Origin: CAZSRX01 sp964609675 [NCBI: uncultured Bacteroidota bacterium]
GTDB lineage: Bacteria > CLD3 > SB21
Length of the DNA: 64,000 bases
Assembly: GCA_964609675.1 (NCBI GenBank)
Contig: CAZSRX010000018.1
Location: 1 to 64,000, forward strand
Direction of reading: 5' to 3'
Made by a program: the position numbers and the translations under genes. Positions 31,871-40,589 of the stretch are shown piece by piece; within the stretch, counting starts at the first letter, position 1, and each line of letters starts with the position of its first letter. The notes under the pieces were generated by a model that was not told where the DNA came from, did no database searches, and saw nothing but the letters and a program-made list of their open reading frames with translations.

Positions 31871-34429
31871 TTATCGTATCAATACCATCTTCCTGGATTG
31901 TACGATGTTGCCCGTTGCGAGACGGTAAATATAAATACCTGAACGAACGGCTTTTCCTTTATTGTCGGTGCCGTCCCAATAGGACGTGTGTTCTCCGGCC
32001 AATTGTTTACCTTTGACCAGCGTCCGCACTTCCTGACCGAGCAGATTATAAATCTTCAGCGAAACCTCACTGCTTACCGCTAACTGATAACTGATAACTG
32101 TAGAGGGATTAAAAGGATTCGGATAATTCTGATTTAACAGGGTTTTTGTCGGTAAAGAAGGTATGTCATTAATACTGATTACAGGAAGCGACGTTTCCCA
32201 TAAACCCCGTCCATACGTGGCGGCCCGCAGTTTATGAGCCGTCGGATGAACCTCAAGTTCATTCACAATCACATTGGGCAATCCCTGATCATAGGTTTCC
32301 CAGGTTGCACCTCCGTCGGAAGAATGGAAAACGCCGAGGTCAGAACCGATATACACGTGATTACTGTCATTTGGGTGTACCGTTACGCAATTGAAAGGAA
32401 TATTAGGCAAACCGGCAGAAATATTAGTCCATGTGCTTCCGGCATTGTTGGATTTAAATACCTTTTGACCAGCCGTATAGCCGGATTTGGTCATCCACAA
32501 GACAGACGGATTTTTTGGATTTACGGAAAGGTAACTTATCGTTGCGCCGACATATAGCGTGTCCCATTTAGCGCCGCCGTTCGTTGTTCGGTAAAGATAT
32601 GTGGAATTGGCGGCGTAAATATAATTGGAATTGCTGGGGGCTATGACCAGCGCCTCCATTTCTGTAGTTGACAAAACATTGCTGATCGGGAACCACAGTG
32701 TTCCCTGATTGGTGGTTTTGTATATGCGTGTGGTAGCTTTATAAAGTATCTGATTACTGTCCGGATGAATGATAAACGGGGTGACCCAGGCGCCATCTTC
32801 CAGCACGCCATCATTGATAGCCGTCCATGTGCTTCCTCCGTTCAGAGTGCGTTCCATATCGCCGTAATAATACTCACCATACGCGATATTGGAATTGGTA
32901 TAGTCCACCAGAGCTTCCATGCCGTCGCCGCCGAGAACATTCGTCCAAACGCCATTATTGTACCGATCCGAACCATTGTCCTGGGAACCGCCGTAGACGA
33001 TATTTTCGTTGGTGCGGGATAATCCGATACGGTAAAACTGGTGAATTCCCAATCCGTGGCTCAGGTCAGACCATGTGACGCCGCCGTTTTCGGTTTTATT
33101 GATACCGCCGTCATGTCCGGCCCAGAGTATCGTAGTGCCGGGCTGGTATTCAAAGGCGTGCTGATCCGCATGTACATAGGGCTTGCCGCCGCCGCCGTAC
33201 CAGTGGGCATTAAGCGTCCAGGTAACGCCGCCATTGGTCGATTTCCAGATGTTGACCCCTCCTACATACACGGTTAAACTGTCTGTAGGCTGAGCGGCGG
33301 TTACCAGATCATACCAACCCTGCCCGCCGGCATCGCCACCATTTGTATTCCATCCCAATAAATTAGGCGATGTCGATTGCGGTATCCATGTATTAGCGGT
33401 ATCACGGGAAATGTAAAATCCTTTAAAACCATAATCGGTATTGTTGCATATTAAGGCATAAATATAGCTGGGCGCGGATGGGGTTACGGCTATGGCGATA
33501 CGATAGATACCGTTGGTAGGTAAACCCGAATTACTCAAAAACCAGGATTGTCCGGCATTGGTAGACTTATAAACCGATGTTCCTAAAGCCGCATACCATA
33601 TATTGGCATCTCCCGGAAACATTTCGATGTCATAGTAACTTCCGCTACTTGCCTGAGACCATGATAATCCACCGTCTGTAGTACGTTGTAAACCGCTGGA
33701 TGTTGCGGCCATAAGGATACGATTGTTGATGGGATGCATCACTATTTTTCTGATGCGGCGTCCGTTGTTTACCGAATAACTTAATCCGGTGGTGAACCAA
33801 TGCACGCCACCGTTAGTGGATTTTAAAACGCCGATGGAATACGTATCGCCGGCGTCGCCGTCACCGGTGGCCACATACATGGTATCCGGATTCTGATGAT
33901 CAATCACAATAGATGAAATGCCCAGATTCGGCAAATCATCCCAGCTGTTGCTCCAGGTGGCGCCGCCGTTTACCGACTTCCAAAGGCCGCCGCTGGGAGA
34001 GCCAACCCAGATAATATTCGGATCGTTCGGATTGAAAGCGATACAATTAACGCGTCCCGCTCCGCCGCCGGAAGGATAGGACGTCTCAGGACCTAAATTG
34101 ACCCACGATACAGAGGAATTTTGTCTGGCTTTTGAAAAACGCGCTTTTTTTTCATCCCAGCCTTTCCACAGAAGAGTAGGGTCAAGGTAACCGTCCTGAT
34201 TGACCCGGGATTTCATAAACCATTCCCACCGCTTAAAAGGCTTCCAGCCCTTACCTTTAATGACTGAAGAGGCTTTAATGTTTTTGCCGGCCCAATATTC
34301 GTTGAAGGCTTTTTGCGCCTCAAAGAAACTGGATTGGTTATCGCTCATTTTTTCCGCCCAGTTTTGAGCCTTTAATCCGTTAAGACTTAAAGTAATCAAC
34401 ACGGCTGCAAAAATAGATATACTTTTCAT
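31871..34429 (-). CDS. T9SS cargo protein with VPS10/BNR-type repeats
   Basis: An 852-residue secreted protein. ATG 34429 follows AAAGGA and begins a signal peptide ending near LKAQ. From about residue 95 to 760 there are 10 or more propeller repeats of the sialidase/VPS10 type (SPSGGLWKSVNGGATWS, DGGLSWSQAS, SDLGVFHSSDGGATWE). The last 80 residues are a T9SS type A sorting domain (NQNYPNPFNPST, LKIYNLLGQEVRTL, SGIYIYRL) that directs export through the outer membrane and cell-surface attachment. Catalytic sialidase residues are not evident; it may bind or cut polysaccharide or protein. Its sorting domain nearly copies that of the next gene. Confidence 0.88.
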   Translation of the reverse strand: MKSISIFAAVLITLSLNGLKAQNWAEKMSDNQSSFFEAQKAFNEYWAGKNIKASSVIKGKGWKPFKRWEWFMKSRVNQDGYLDPTLLWKGWDEKKARFSKARQNSSVSWVNLGPETSYPSGGGAGRVNCIAFNPNDPNIIWVGSPSGGLWKSVNGGATWSNSWDDLPNLGISSIVIDHQNPDTMYVATGDGDAGDTYSIGVLKSTNGGVHWFTTGLSYSVNNGRRIRKIVMHPINNRILMAATSSGLQRTTDGGLSWSQASSGSYYDIEMFPGDANIWYAALGTSVYKSTNAGQSWFLSNSGLPTNGIYRIAIAVTPSAPSYIYALICNNTDYGFKGFYISRDTANTWIPQSTSPNLLGWNTNGGDAGGQGWYDLVTAAQPTDSLTVYVGGVNIWKSTNGGVTWTLNAHWYGGGGKPYVHADQHAFEYQPGTTILWAGHDGGINKTENGGVTWSDLSHGLGIHQFYRIGLSRTNENIVYGGSQDNGSDRYNNGVWTNVLGGDGMEALVDYTNSNIAYGEYYYGDMERTLNGGSTWTAINDGVLEDGAWVTPFIIHPDSNQILYKATTRIYKTTNQGTLWFPISNVLSTTEMEALVIAPSNSNYIYAANSTYLYRTTNGGAKWDTLYVGATISYLSVNPKNPSVLWMTKSGYTAGQKVFKSNNAGSTWTNISAGLPNIPFNCVTVHPNDSNHVYIGSDLGVFHSSDGGATWETYDQGLPNVIVNELEVHPTAHKLRAATYGRGLWETSLPVISINDIPSLPTKTLLNQNYPNPFNPSTVISYQLAVSSEVSLKIYNLLGQEVRTLVKGKQLAGEHTSYWDGTDNKGKAVRSGIYIYRLATGNIVQSRKMVLIR
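32019..32136 (-). repeat. Sorting-domain DNA repeat, copy A
   Basis: These 118 bases match 34617-34734 at 109 positions. All 9 differences are silent, and the encoded stretch of about 40 residues (from NQNYPNPF to TLVK) is identical in both proteins. Flanking sequence is not similar. Confidence 0.9.
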
Positions 34430-34468
34430 GACAAATCCTTTTTTCAAGGTTATATTTTATTAAAAAAA

Positions 34469-36814
34469 CTATCGCAAGAGCACCATCTTTTTTGACTGCA
34501 CGGATTTACCGGCTGTCAGACGGTAAATATAAATTCCGGAACTGACCGCCAGCCCTTTGTTATCGTTGCCATCCCAGAGGACAGAATATTCCCCGGCGGA
34601 TTGACGGCTCTTAACAAGCGTCCGCACTTCCTGCCCGAGTAGATTATAAATTTTCAGCGAAACCTCACTGCTTACTGCTAACTGATAACTGATAACTGTA
34701 GAAGGGTTGAACGGATTCGGATAATTCTGATTCAGCATAAACGCATATATACCGATATTCGGCTCTCCGTCAATTCCAATCACCGGCGGGAAGTACGCAC
34801 GGCGGACGAGTGTTGAGTCTAATATAAAAGGATTTTTCTTGTTTTGCTGATAGGTGGCGATCAGATTATTTCGTGTTTCCTCAGCCGCATCAACGGGATC
34901 GTAATAATGCCACTGAAGAAGGACGTTTTTTTGAATATGGAAAAAATTTGGGTCTGCGGCATCACAAACTGATTTATACATAGTATATATGTAAAAAACC
35001 GATCTAGCGGCATTTCCTTTGTGATCTTCACGAGGCTCAAATTTTACACCTCTTTGTTCTTCGCTATATAAATTAATATTACTACTCGGTATAAAACCTG
35101 TTTGACCTAAACTGTCATTACCAATCCACCAATAATTACTGGGGCTATCAGCAATTTCGTCAAAAGGATAATTTCCTCTATAGTTATTCGGCCACTCATT
35201 TGTTGGATATAAATGATGTAAATCACTAGTAGGTTGTTTAGCATAACCGAATTTATTCTGTGGATATGTGTGTTCACAATTAATTTTAGGTCGAGCCGCA
35301 TTAGCCCAAGTTCTTGGATTCGGGTCATTATATGGTATATAAATTCGATAACCGCTATAAACACATGTTACGGAATCATTATGGTTATCTATTATTCCAT
35401 ACATTTTATCTCTTGCGCCGTCATAATCCAATGTGGTGCTGGTTTTATATGATGCCACTAATCGTGCCAGCAGACTGTCGCCGTACACGCCGGGAAAAAT
35501 GATTTCCGTACCGGTTCCCGTGGTTTGCTGCGAGCCGGAAAGCGGGGAAACGGTCAGGTAATTAACGCTGTTGCCGCTTCCGTTATAAGAATATATTTTG
35601 TAAAAATAGGTTGTTCCCGGATTCAAGCCGGTCTGTTCGAACGATATGTTACTGCCGATATAAGCGACCGTCGCGTCGCCGACGGAGTTGCCCGCGGAAT
35701 AAAACGTGCCGTCCAGCGGAATGCCGGTGGGGGATGAGCCCGTCTTGCGCAGGGCGATGTATCCGTCCGGCGAGCCGGCAGCGGCTGTATAGCTGATCGT
35801 GAAAGAAGTATTGGTGACATTTGAGAACGCCAGATTCGTGGGCTGTGCGGAGGGTTCATTAGCCGCGGTAGCGCCGCTCAGTGTCACTTCCCGCGAAACA
35901 GCATCGGCGGAAGAGAACGTCAGCGTGGCGGTATGCGATCCGACGGCGACCGGCAGATAGATTACCTTAAAAACATACGGCGACGGCGTGGATGCGGTGA
36001 TCGAGTCGGGAATCACCGTGAACAGCGACGCGTCCGAGCCTGAAATCTGCGCATACAAACCGCTGATCAGCGATGAGTACAGTACATGTACGTGGTTGGT
36101 GTCCGGCACGCCGACCGTGGTGGAGAAATTCTGCGGCGATACGGGCTGATAAATGGTAGGGCCGGTGATTGCCGGAACGCCGGTGAGGGCAATGTCGTCG
36201 ATACACCAGAATTCGGCAACATTATTGTTTTTTGCAACAATTTTTAATGCAACCGAAGCTGTGCCATCCGGAATATTTATTCGTAAAGTTGCGTAATTAT
36301 TGGTGCTGTCGCCTGTTTGTGGGGATGAAAAGAGAGCATGACTGCCTGTATTTGTCTGTGCCGTCAAAACGGCGTCATATCCCCAACGAGCGTTATTGGT
36401 GCCAAATCCCGTAATGGTAAGGTCCGACAATCCGGAAAAATCGGTTCCGTTGATTGCGCAAAAAACATTGACGCTGTCTGATAATTCGGTTCCCTGGACA
36501 TTGGATGTGGCGGGGGAAGATAATCGGATCGTAACGACAATGCTATCATAATTACTTATATCAAAAGTTTCCAAAATTAGGGAATCAGTTACATTACTGA
36601 TTTGCCAGGATTTAACTCCGGTTCGAATTCTTTGGTTGGCGGGGTAATCGCTTGATCCGGTCGCCGTGGATATTTTCCCCGATCCCGCGACTAATCCCCA
36701 CGTATCGTTTCCGGATCCCTCAAATCCCTGAAAGGCGATTTGCGTAGTTTGCGGCATAAGCGGTATCGTGACGATGAAAATCATCGCAAAAAGTATGGAT
36801 ATTGTTTTGTTCAT
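34469..36814 (-). CDS. T9SS cargo protein with endonuclease I domain
   Basis: A 781-residue secreted nuclease. ATG 36814 starts a signal peptide (IFVTIPLMPQ type); a longer open frame upstream is ignored. Domains in order: beta-sandwich N-terminal domain (about 22-205), choice-of-anchor D/ASH-like domain (about 210-310), fibronectin III-like domain (315-430), endonuclease I domain (about 435-690) with INCEHTYPQNKF, DLHHLYPTNEWPNNYRGNYPF and KFEPREDHKGNAARSVFY, and a type A sorting domain (about 695-781). It should cut extracellular DNA, perhaps for nutrition. The nuclease part is AT-rich (about 30% GC by eye) while the Fn3/anchor part is GC-rich, suggesting domain shuffling. Confidence 0.9.
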   Translation of the reverse strand: MNKTISILFAMIFIVTIPLMPQTTQIAFQGFEGSGNDTWGLVAGSGKISTATGSSDYPANQRIRTGVKSWQISNVTDSLILETFDISNYDSIVVTIRLSSPATSNVQGTELSDSVNVFCAINGTDFSGLSDLTITGFGTNNARWGYDAVLTAQTNTGSHALFSSPQTGDSTNNYATLRINIPDGTASVALKIVAKNNNVAEFWCIDDIALTGVPAITGPTIYQPVSPQNFSTTVGVPDTNHVHVLYSSLISGLYAQISGSDASLFTVIPDSITASTPSPYVFKVIYLPVAVGSHTATLTFSSADAVSREVTLSGATAANEPSAQPTNLAFSNVTNTSFTISYTAAAGSPDGYIALRKTGSSPTGIPLDGTFYSAGNSVGDATVAYIGSNISFEQTGLNPGTTYFYKIYSYNGSGNSVNYLTVSPLSGSQQTTGTGTEIIFPGVYGDSLLARLVASYKTSTTLDYDGARDKMYGIIDNHNDSVTCVYSGYRIYIPYNDPNPRTWANAARPKINCEHTYPQNKFGYAKQPTSDLHHLYPTNEWPNNYRGNYPFDEIADSPSNYWWIGNDSLGQTGFIPSSNINLYSEEQRGVKFEPREDHKGNAARSVFYIYTMYKSVCDAADPNFFHIQKNVLLQWHYYDPVDAAEETRNNLIATYQQNKKNPFILDSTLVRRAYFPPVIGIDGEPNIGIYAFMLNQNYPNPFNPSTVISYQLAVSSEVSLKIYNLLGQEVRTLVKSRQSAGEYSVLWDGNDNKGLAVSSGIYIYRLTAGKSVQSKKMVLLR
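34617..34734 (-). repeat. Sorting-domain DNA repeat, copy B
   Basis: Second copy of the 118-base repeat described at 32019-32136, inside the endonuclease I cargo gene. Identity at DNA level is about 92% with only silent changes. Confidence 0.9.
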
Positions 36815-36932
36815 AATATTAAACCTTTGTATAATACATTCAATCAAACTATTTATGATATATTTTAGTGATTTTTTCACCAAATGAAAGAGATATTTCA
36901 CCAAAGAAAAAAGTTGTTTTGCCGTTATTTGT

Positions 36933-36960
36933 TTGCTTTTAATGTTGAGTGTTTTATATT
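36933..36960 (+). promoter_or_regulatory. Promoter of the GWxTD gene
   Basis: TTGCTT (36933-36938), 16 bases, TATATT (36955-36960), 34 bases before ATG 36994. On the minus strand a TTGGTG-N17-TATCAT pair in the same 179-base region may drive the endonuclease cargo. Confidence 0.6.
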
Positions 36961-36993
36961 TTTGCTAATGAACATTATGTCAAAGGGGAATTT

Positions 36994-39165
36994 ATGAATA
37001 TCCGAACCATCATATATTGTACGTTTATATTACTATTCAGTCATGCTATCATTGCGAACGGGCATGGAATCTTAGCCCAGCAGAAAAAAGTCAAAAAGAC
37101 CAAGATTGACACGATGAATGTCGGGCAACTCAAACCATTTGTCGCCAACGAACTTAAAAACTACGCGGACATGGCGGGTGGTCTCAAACTCCTGATGAAG
37201 TTGTTCGGTAACAATCTGACAGATTCCCGGAAGGCGATTGACCGGTATCATAAAGAAGCTGCTCCGGACAAGGAATCGCTCTACCTGGAAGGGATACTGT
37301 GCCGGTTTGAAAATAATTATGAACTCAGCGAACAGAAGTTTCGCGCCGTTATCGAACAGGATGAGCGGTTTTCCGGTTTCGGGTTTCCGAATGTCTGGAT
37401 GCTGCTGGGCGATTTGTACAAGTCGACCGGTAAGCTGGAAAAAGCCATTGATGCCTATAAACAAGGCGCTTTGATGGATCTGGAAGACACCTGGCCGCTG
37501 ATTGAGATAGCGAAAATATACATTGAAATGAACCGTCCGGAAGAAGCCAGCGAGGCGTTTTACGCCGGCCTTACCGGCATACGGGATCAGGATAAATACG
37601 CTCGGCTATTCTCTGAAATCCGGGATATTGCCACGAAGAAGGAAAAAGAAAAATGGGACAGCTTGTCGCATTCCGCAGAACGCGCGGAATTCCTGAAAGT
37701 TTTCTGGATGCGGCGCGATCCCAATCCCCTGGACAAGGAAAATCAGAGGTTGGTTGAACATTACCGGCGGTTGAGTTATGCCCAACAGACCTATTCCAAA
37801 CCGATGGCGCCCTATTATGACGAGCGCGGATTGGTGTATATTAACCTGGGCAAACCCGACGCGGTTTATATCGGCAAATCCGGCGTCAATATCCGGGATA
37901 ATGAAACATGGGTGTATAATTCGATACAGGCCGGCCTGAATATTGATTTTGTAAATATGGGCGGTTCCTATGTTATGCGTCCGCTGCTCGATGCCGTCCA
38001 GAACTCGGCCACGCTTCCCGAAATTATCAATATGTTCGATGAACGCTCGATGATACATCCGTATTACGCCAAGATGAAAATGAAAATTCAGGCCCAGGCC
38101 GATGTTGAAAAAGCCCGCGCCGATGAAGCCATGTATTATGCCGACCAGAACAACATTTACTCGCTTCTGGCGGCCGCCACGATGATGCAAAACTCCCAAT
38201 ACGGCTATAAGATGCTTGGGCACAATGAATACCGGCAGGATAATGTGGATAATGAACTGTACGCCGGCGGCAACCAGCGCTTTGAATTTGATTTCGGCGC
38301 GCCGCACCTGCCGATTAATTTCAACGTGGCTTCATTCCGAAGCGGCGCCGGCGCCTCCCGGCTGGAGTTTTATTATACCGTGCCGTTCAAGGAAATGGTT
38401 TTTGCCCAGCACATTACCAAACCGGGGTATTTTAATTCCACGCTAAAACTGAAATTGAAAGTTTTTGACCTGAAATTTAACGAAATAAAATATTTTGAAT
38501 CGCAATATCCGGTCCTCGCCAGTGAGAAGGAGAAAGAAACGCTGTATTTCCTTGACCAGATTGTCTTTGACAGCCTCCAGCCGGGCCGCTACAATCTGGC
38601 GCTTGAAATACGCAATAATGAAAATGATAAAGTCGGCATCTATCAGTTTACCGTCAACGTGAAGGATTATTCCCCGGACAGCCTGAGCCTCAGCCATATC
38701 GAAATCGCGCAATATGTCGAAACCACGCTCAGCAAAGACAAATACGTGAAACCCAAATCCACCATGCGCGTTGTGCCCAATCCTGCGGCCGGGTTGGTGA
38801 AAACGAAGCCGCTGACAATATACTATGAAATTTATAACCTCTCGCTGAACAATGAAGGTAAAACCTCCTATCAGGTGAGTTATTCCATTAAAATGGCTGA
38901 ATCGAACCAGTCTTTCCTGAGTACGATATCCGGACTCTTTTCTTCCGCTGATCGGTCGGGCACCTCTACGGTCACGGCCAAGGAAGGAAAATCACGCCAT
39001 GAAAAAGAATACATCGCTTTTGATATCAGTGAATTGCCCGAAGGCATTGCCACTTTGGAAGTCAAAGTGAAAGACCTGAATACTCAAAAAGAATCCTCCT
39101 CCCTGATTAATTTAACCATTATCAACGAGGATAAAAGCAAACAGGATACAACCAAAAAGAATTAA
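36994..39165 (+). CDS. Secreted GWxTD-domain protein with TPR
   Basis: A 723-residue exported protein (ATG 36994 after AGGGGAA; signal peptide to about residue 28). Residues 70-190 hold TPR-like helices (KLEKAIDAYKQGALMDL, RPEEASEAFYAGL). Around residues 205-300 it matches the GWxTD domain of FCB bacteria (AEFLKVFWMRRDPNP, RGLVYINLGKPDAVYIG, NETWVYNSIQ). The C-terminal half is beta-rich. GWxTD proteins are frequent in FCB lineages and lack a known function; a role at the cell envelope is likely. It is 3 bases before the next gene. Confidence 0.88.
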   Translation: MNIRTIIYCTFILLFSHAIIANGHGILAQQKKVKKTKIDTMNVGQLKPFVANELKNYADMAGGLKLLMKLFGNNLTDSRKAIDRYHKEAAPDKESLYLEGILCRFENNYELSEQKFRAVIEQDERFSGFGFPNVWMLLGDLYKSTGKLEKAIDAYKQGALMDLEDTWPLIEIAKIYIEMNRPEEASEAFYAGLTGIRDQDKYARLFSEIRDIATKKEKEKWDSLSHSAERAEFLKVFWMRRDPNPLDKENQRLVEHYRRLSYAQQTYSKPMAPYYDERGLVYINLGKPDAVYIGKSGVNIRDNETWVYNSIQAGLNIDFVNMGGSYVMRPLLDAVQNSATLPEIINMFDERSMIHPYYAKMKMKIQAQADVEKARADEAMYYADQNNIYSLLAAATMMQNSQYGYKMLGHNEYRQDNVDNELYAGGNQRFEFDFGAPHLPINFNVASFRSGAGASRLEFYYTVPFKEMVFAQHITKPGYFNSTLKLKLKVFDLKFNEIKYFESQYPVLASEKEKETLYFLDQIVFDSLQPGRYNLALEIRNNENDKVGIYQFTVNVKDYSPDSLSLSHIEIAQYVETTLSKDKYVKPKSTMRVVPNPAAGLVKTKPLTIYYEIYNLSLNNEGKTSYQVSYSIKMAESNQSFLSTISGLFSSADRSGTSTVTAKEGKSRHEKEYIAFDISELPEGIATLEVKVKDLNTQKESSSLINLTIINEDKSKQDTTKKN

Positions 39166-39168
39166 TGC

Positions 39169-40089
39169 ATGATACGAACAATCGTTTTATTTTTCACTCT
39201 CGTCCTGGTACCTTTGCGACTACGAGCCGCCACGGACAGTTTGGTATGTCTTGTGGTAAAAAACAATCCTACGAAATTCAGTTTAACATCCATTCAAACG
39301 TCTATGCCGAACGCAAGCGGTACGGTTCATAAAAAATCGGCGGCACGGGCGTTCGGTCTATCGTTGCTGGTACCGGGAGCGGGGCAGTTCTATGCCCAGA
39401 AGGGGAACGAAAGCCTGATCAAAGGAAGCCTGATGACCAGCCTTGATTTGACCAGCTGGATCATTTATTTTCATAACCGGGCGCTGGGAGATAAGTTTGT
39501 CCGTAAATTTGAAAATTACGCGAACCGGAACTGGAATATTGACCGTTATCTCGCTTTTTTGGAGGATCAGTGCGGCTATGATTCCGGTTATCTGGGACGC
39601 ATGATACCCGGATCGCAGGCCTATCAGAATCCAGGCATTGACAGGGAAAAGCTGAGGGTTGCGGAAAATCTGTTTGCGTCAAAAACCGGTGTAGCCGTGC
39701 ATCATCTCTTTGAAACCGGAAAACAGCAGTATTATGAAATGATTTACAAATATCCGGAACAATTTGCGCTGGGCTGGTCGGACGCCGGGCCGGGTATTGA
39801 TTCCTTATATCCCCGGTATGTGCCATCGCCCACCGGCTATAACCGCAAAACCCTGACATCGGCCATGTCCGCCTATCGTAATATGAGAAACAAAAGCAAC
39901 AATTATTACGATGTGGCCCAGAAAATGACCGGACTCATGCTTGTCAACCGTTTCTTGAGCGGGCTTGACGCGGTATGGACCACCAAACGGAAAAATGCGG
40001 AAGCATCGCAATCAATGGGACTGCGAATTTATCCTTTGATGTATAATCAAAAAATCGTATATTTGCCGTCATTGATATATCAATTTTAA
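39169..40089 (+). CDS. DUF5683-like membrane-associated protein
   Basis: A 306-residue protein with a signal peptide or anchor at the start and a motif [24 protein letters not shown] near residue 66, as in DUF5683 and related proteins, followed by a hydrophobic [14 protein letters not shown] segment. The rest is rich in Tyr and Asn ([19 protein letters not shown]) and has no recognised domain. It is cotranscribed with the GWxTD gene and ribH. Function unknown. Confidence 0.65.
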   Translation: MIRTIVLFFTLVLVPLRLRAATDSLVCLVVKNNPTKFSLTSIQTSMPNASGTVHKKSAARAFGLSLLVPGAGQFYAQKGNESLIKGSLMTSLDLTSWIIYFHNRALGDKFVRKFENYANRNWNIDRYLAFLEDQCGYDSGYLGRMIPGSQAYQNPGIDREKLRVAENLFASKTGVAVHHLFETGKQQYYEMIYKYPEQFALGWSDAGPGIDSLYPRYVPSPTGYNRKTLTSAMSAYRNMRNKSNNYYDVAQKMTGLMLVNRFLSGLDAVWTTKRKNAEASQSMGLRIYPLMYNQKIVYLPSLIYQF

Positions 40090-40108
40090 AAAACAAACAG
40101 GAAACATT

Positions 40109-40570
40109 ATGGCTATTTATGAAGGAAAACTGGAGGCTCAGCAGAGCCGGTTTGCCGTGGTGATCAGCCGTTTTAATGCGTTTATCACCGAACGCTTACT
40201 GGAAGGCTGTATGGACTGCATTGCCCGGCATGGCGGCGATGCAGGCAAAGTCGATATCATTCGGGTGCCGGGTTCATTTGAAATACCGCTGGCGGCCCAG
40301 AAAGCCGCCGCATCGGGGAAATACGACGCGGTGATTTGTCTGGGCGCGGTCATTCGCGGCGGGACGCCCCACTTCGACTACATTGCCGGCGAGGTGACCA
40401 AAGGTATCGCTCAGGTGAGTTTAAACACCAAATTACCGGTCATTTTTGGCGTACTGACCACGGAATCCGTCGAGGAAGCCATTGAACGCGCCGGTACAAA
40501 ACACGGCAATAAAGGCTGGGAGGCGGCTCTCTCGGCGATTGAAATGGTGAATTTACTTAAGTCTATTTAA
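40109..40570 (+). CDS. ribH: 6,7-dimethyl-8-ribityllumazine synthase
   Basis: Condenses dihydroxybutanone phosphate with the ribitylamino-uracil to give lumazine, the penultimate step to riboflavin. The 153-residue protein has [57 protein letters not shown] with the catalytic His, and [17 protein letters not shown]. Lone member of the pathway here; AGGAAAC precedes the ATG. Gaps to neighbours are 19 bases on both sides. Confidence 0.97.
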   Translation: MAIYEGKLEAQQSRFAVVISRFNAFITERLLEGCMDCIARHGGDAGKVDIIRVPGSFEIPLAAQKAAASGKYDAVICLGAVIRGGTPHFDYIAGEVTKGIAQVSLNTKLPVIFGVLTTESVEEAIERAGTKHGNKGWEAALSAIEMVNLLKSI

Positions 40571-40589
40571 TTTTCGGAAAGCTTCGTAC

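Noticed and set aside
32084-32100. Tandem TGATAACTGATAACTG-type repeat
   Set aside because: It is part of the coding sequence of the sorting domain (the ISYQLAV region) and recurs only because the whole domain is repeated.
37606-38307. A 233-codon minus-strand frame inside the GWxTD gene
   Set aside because: Antisense shadow; composition typical of reverse reading.
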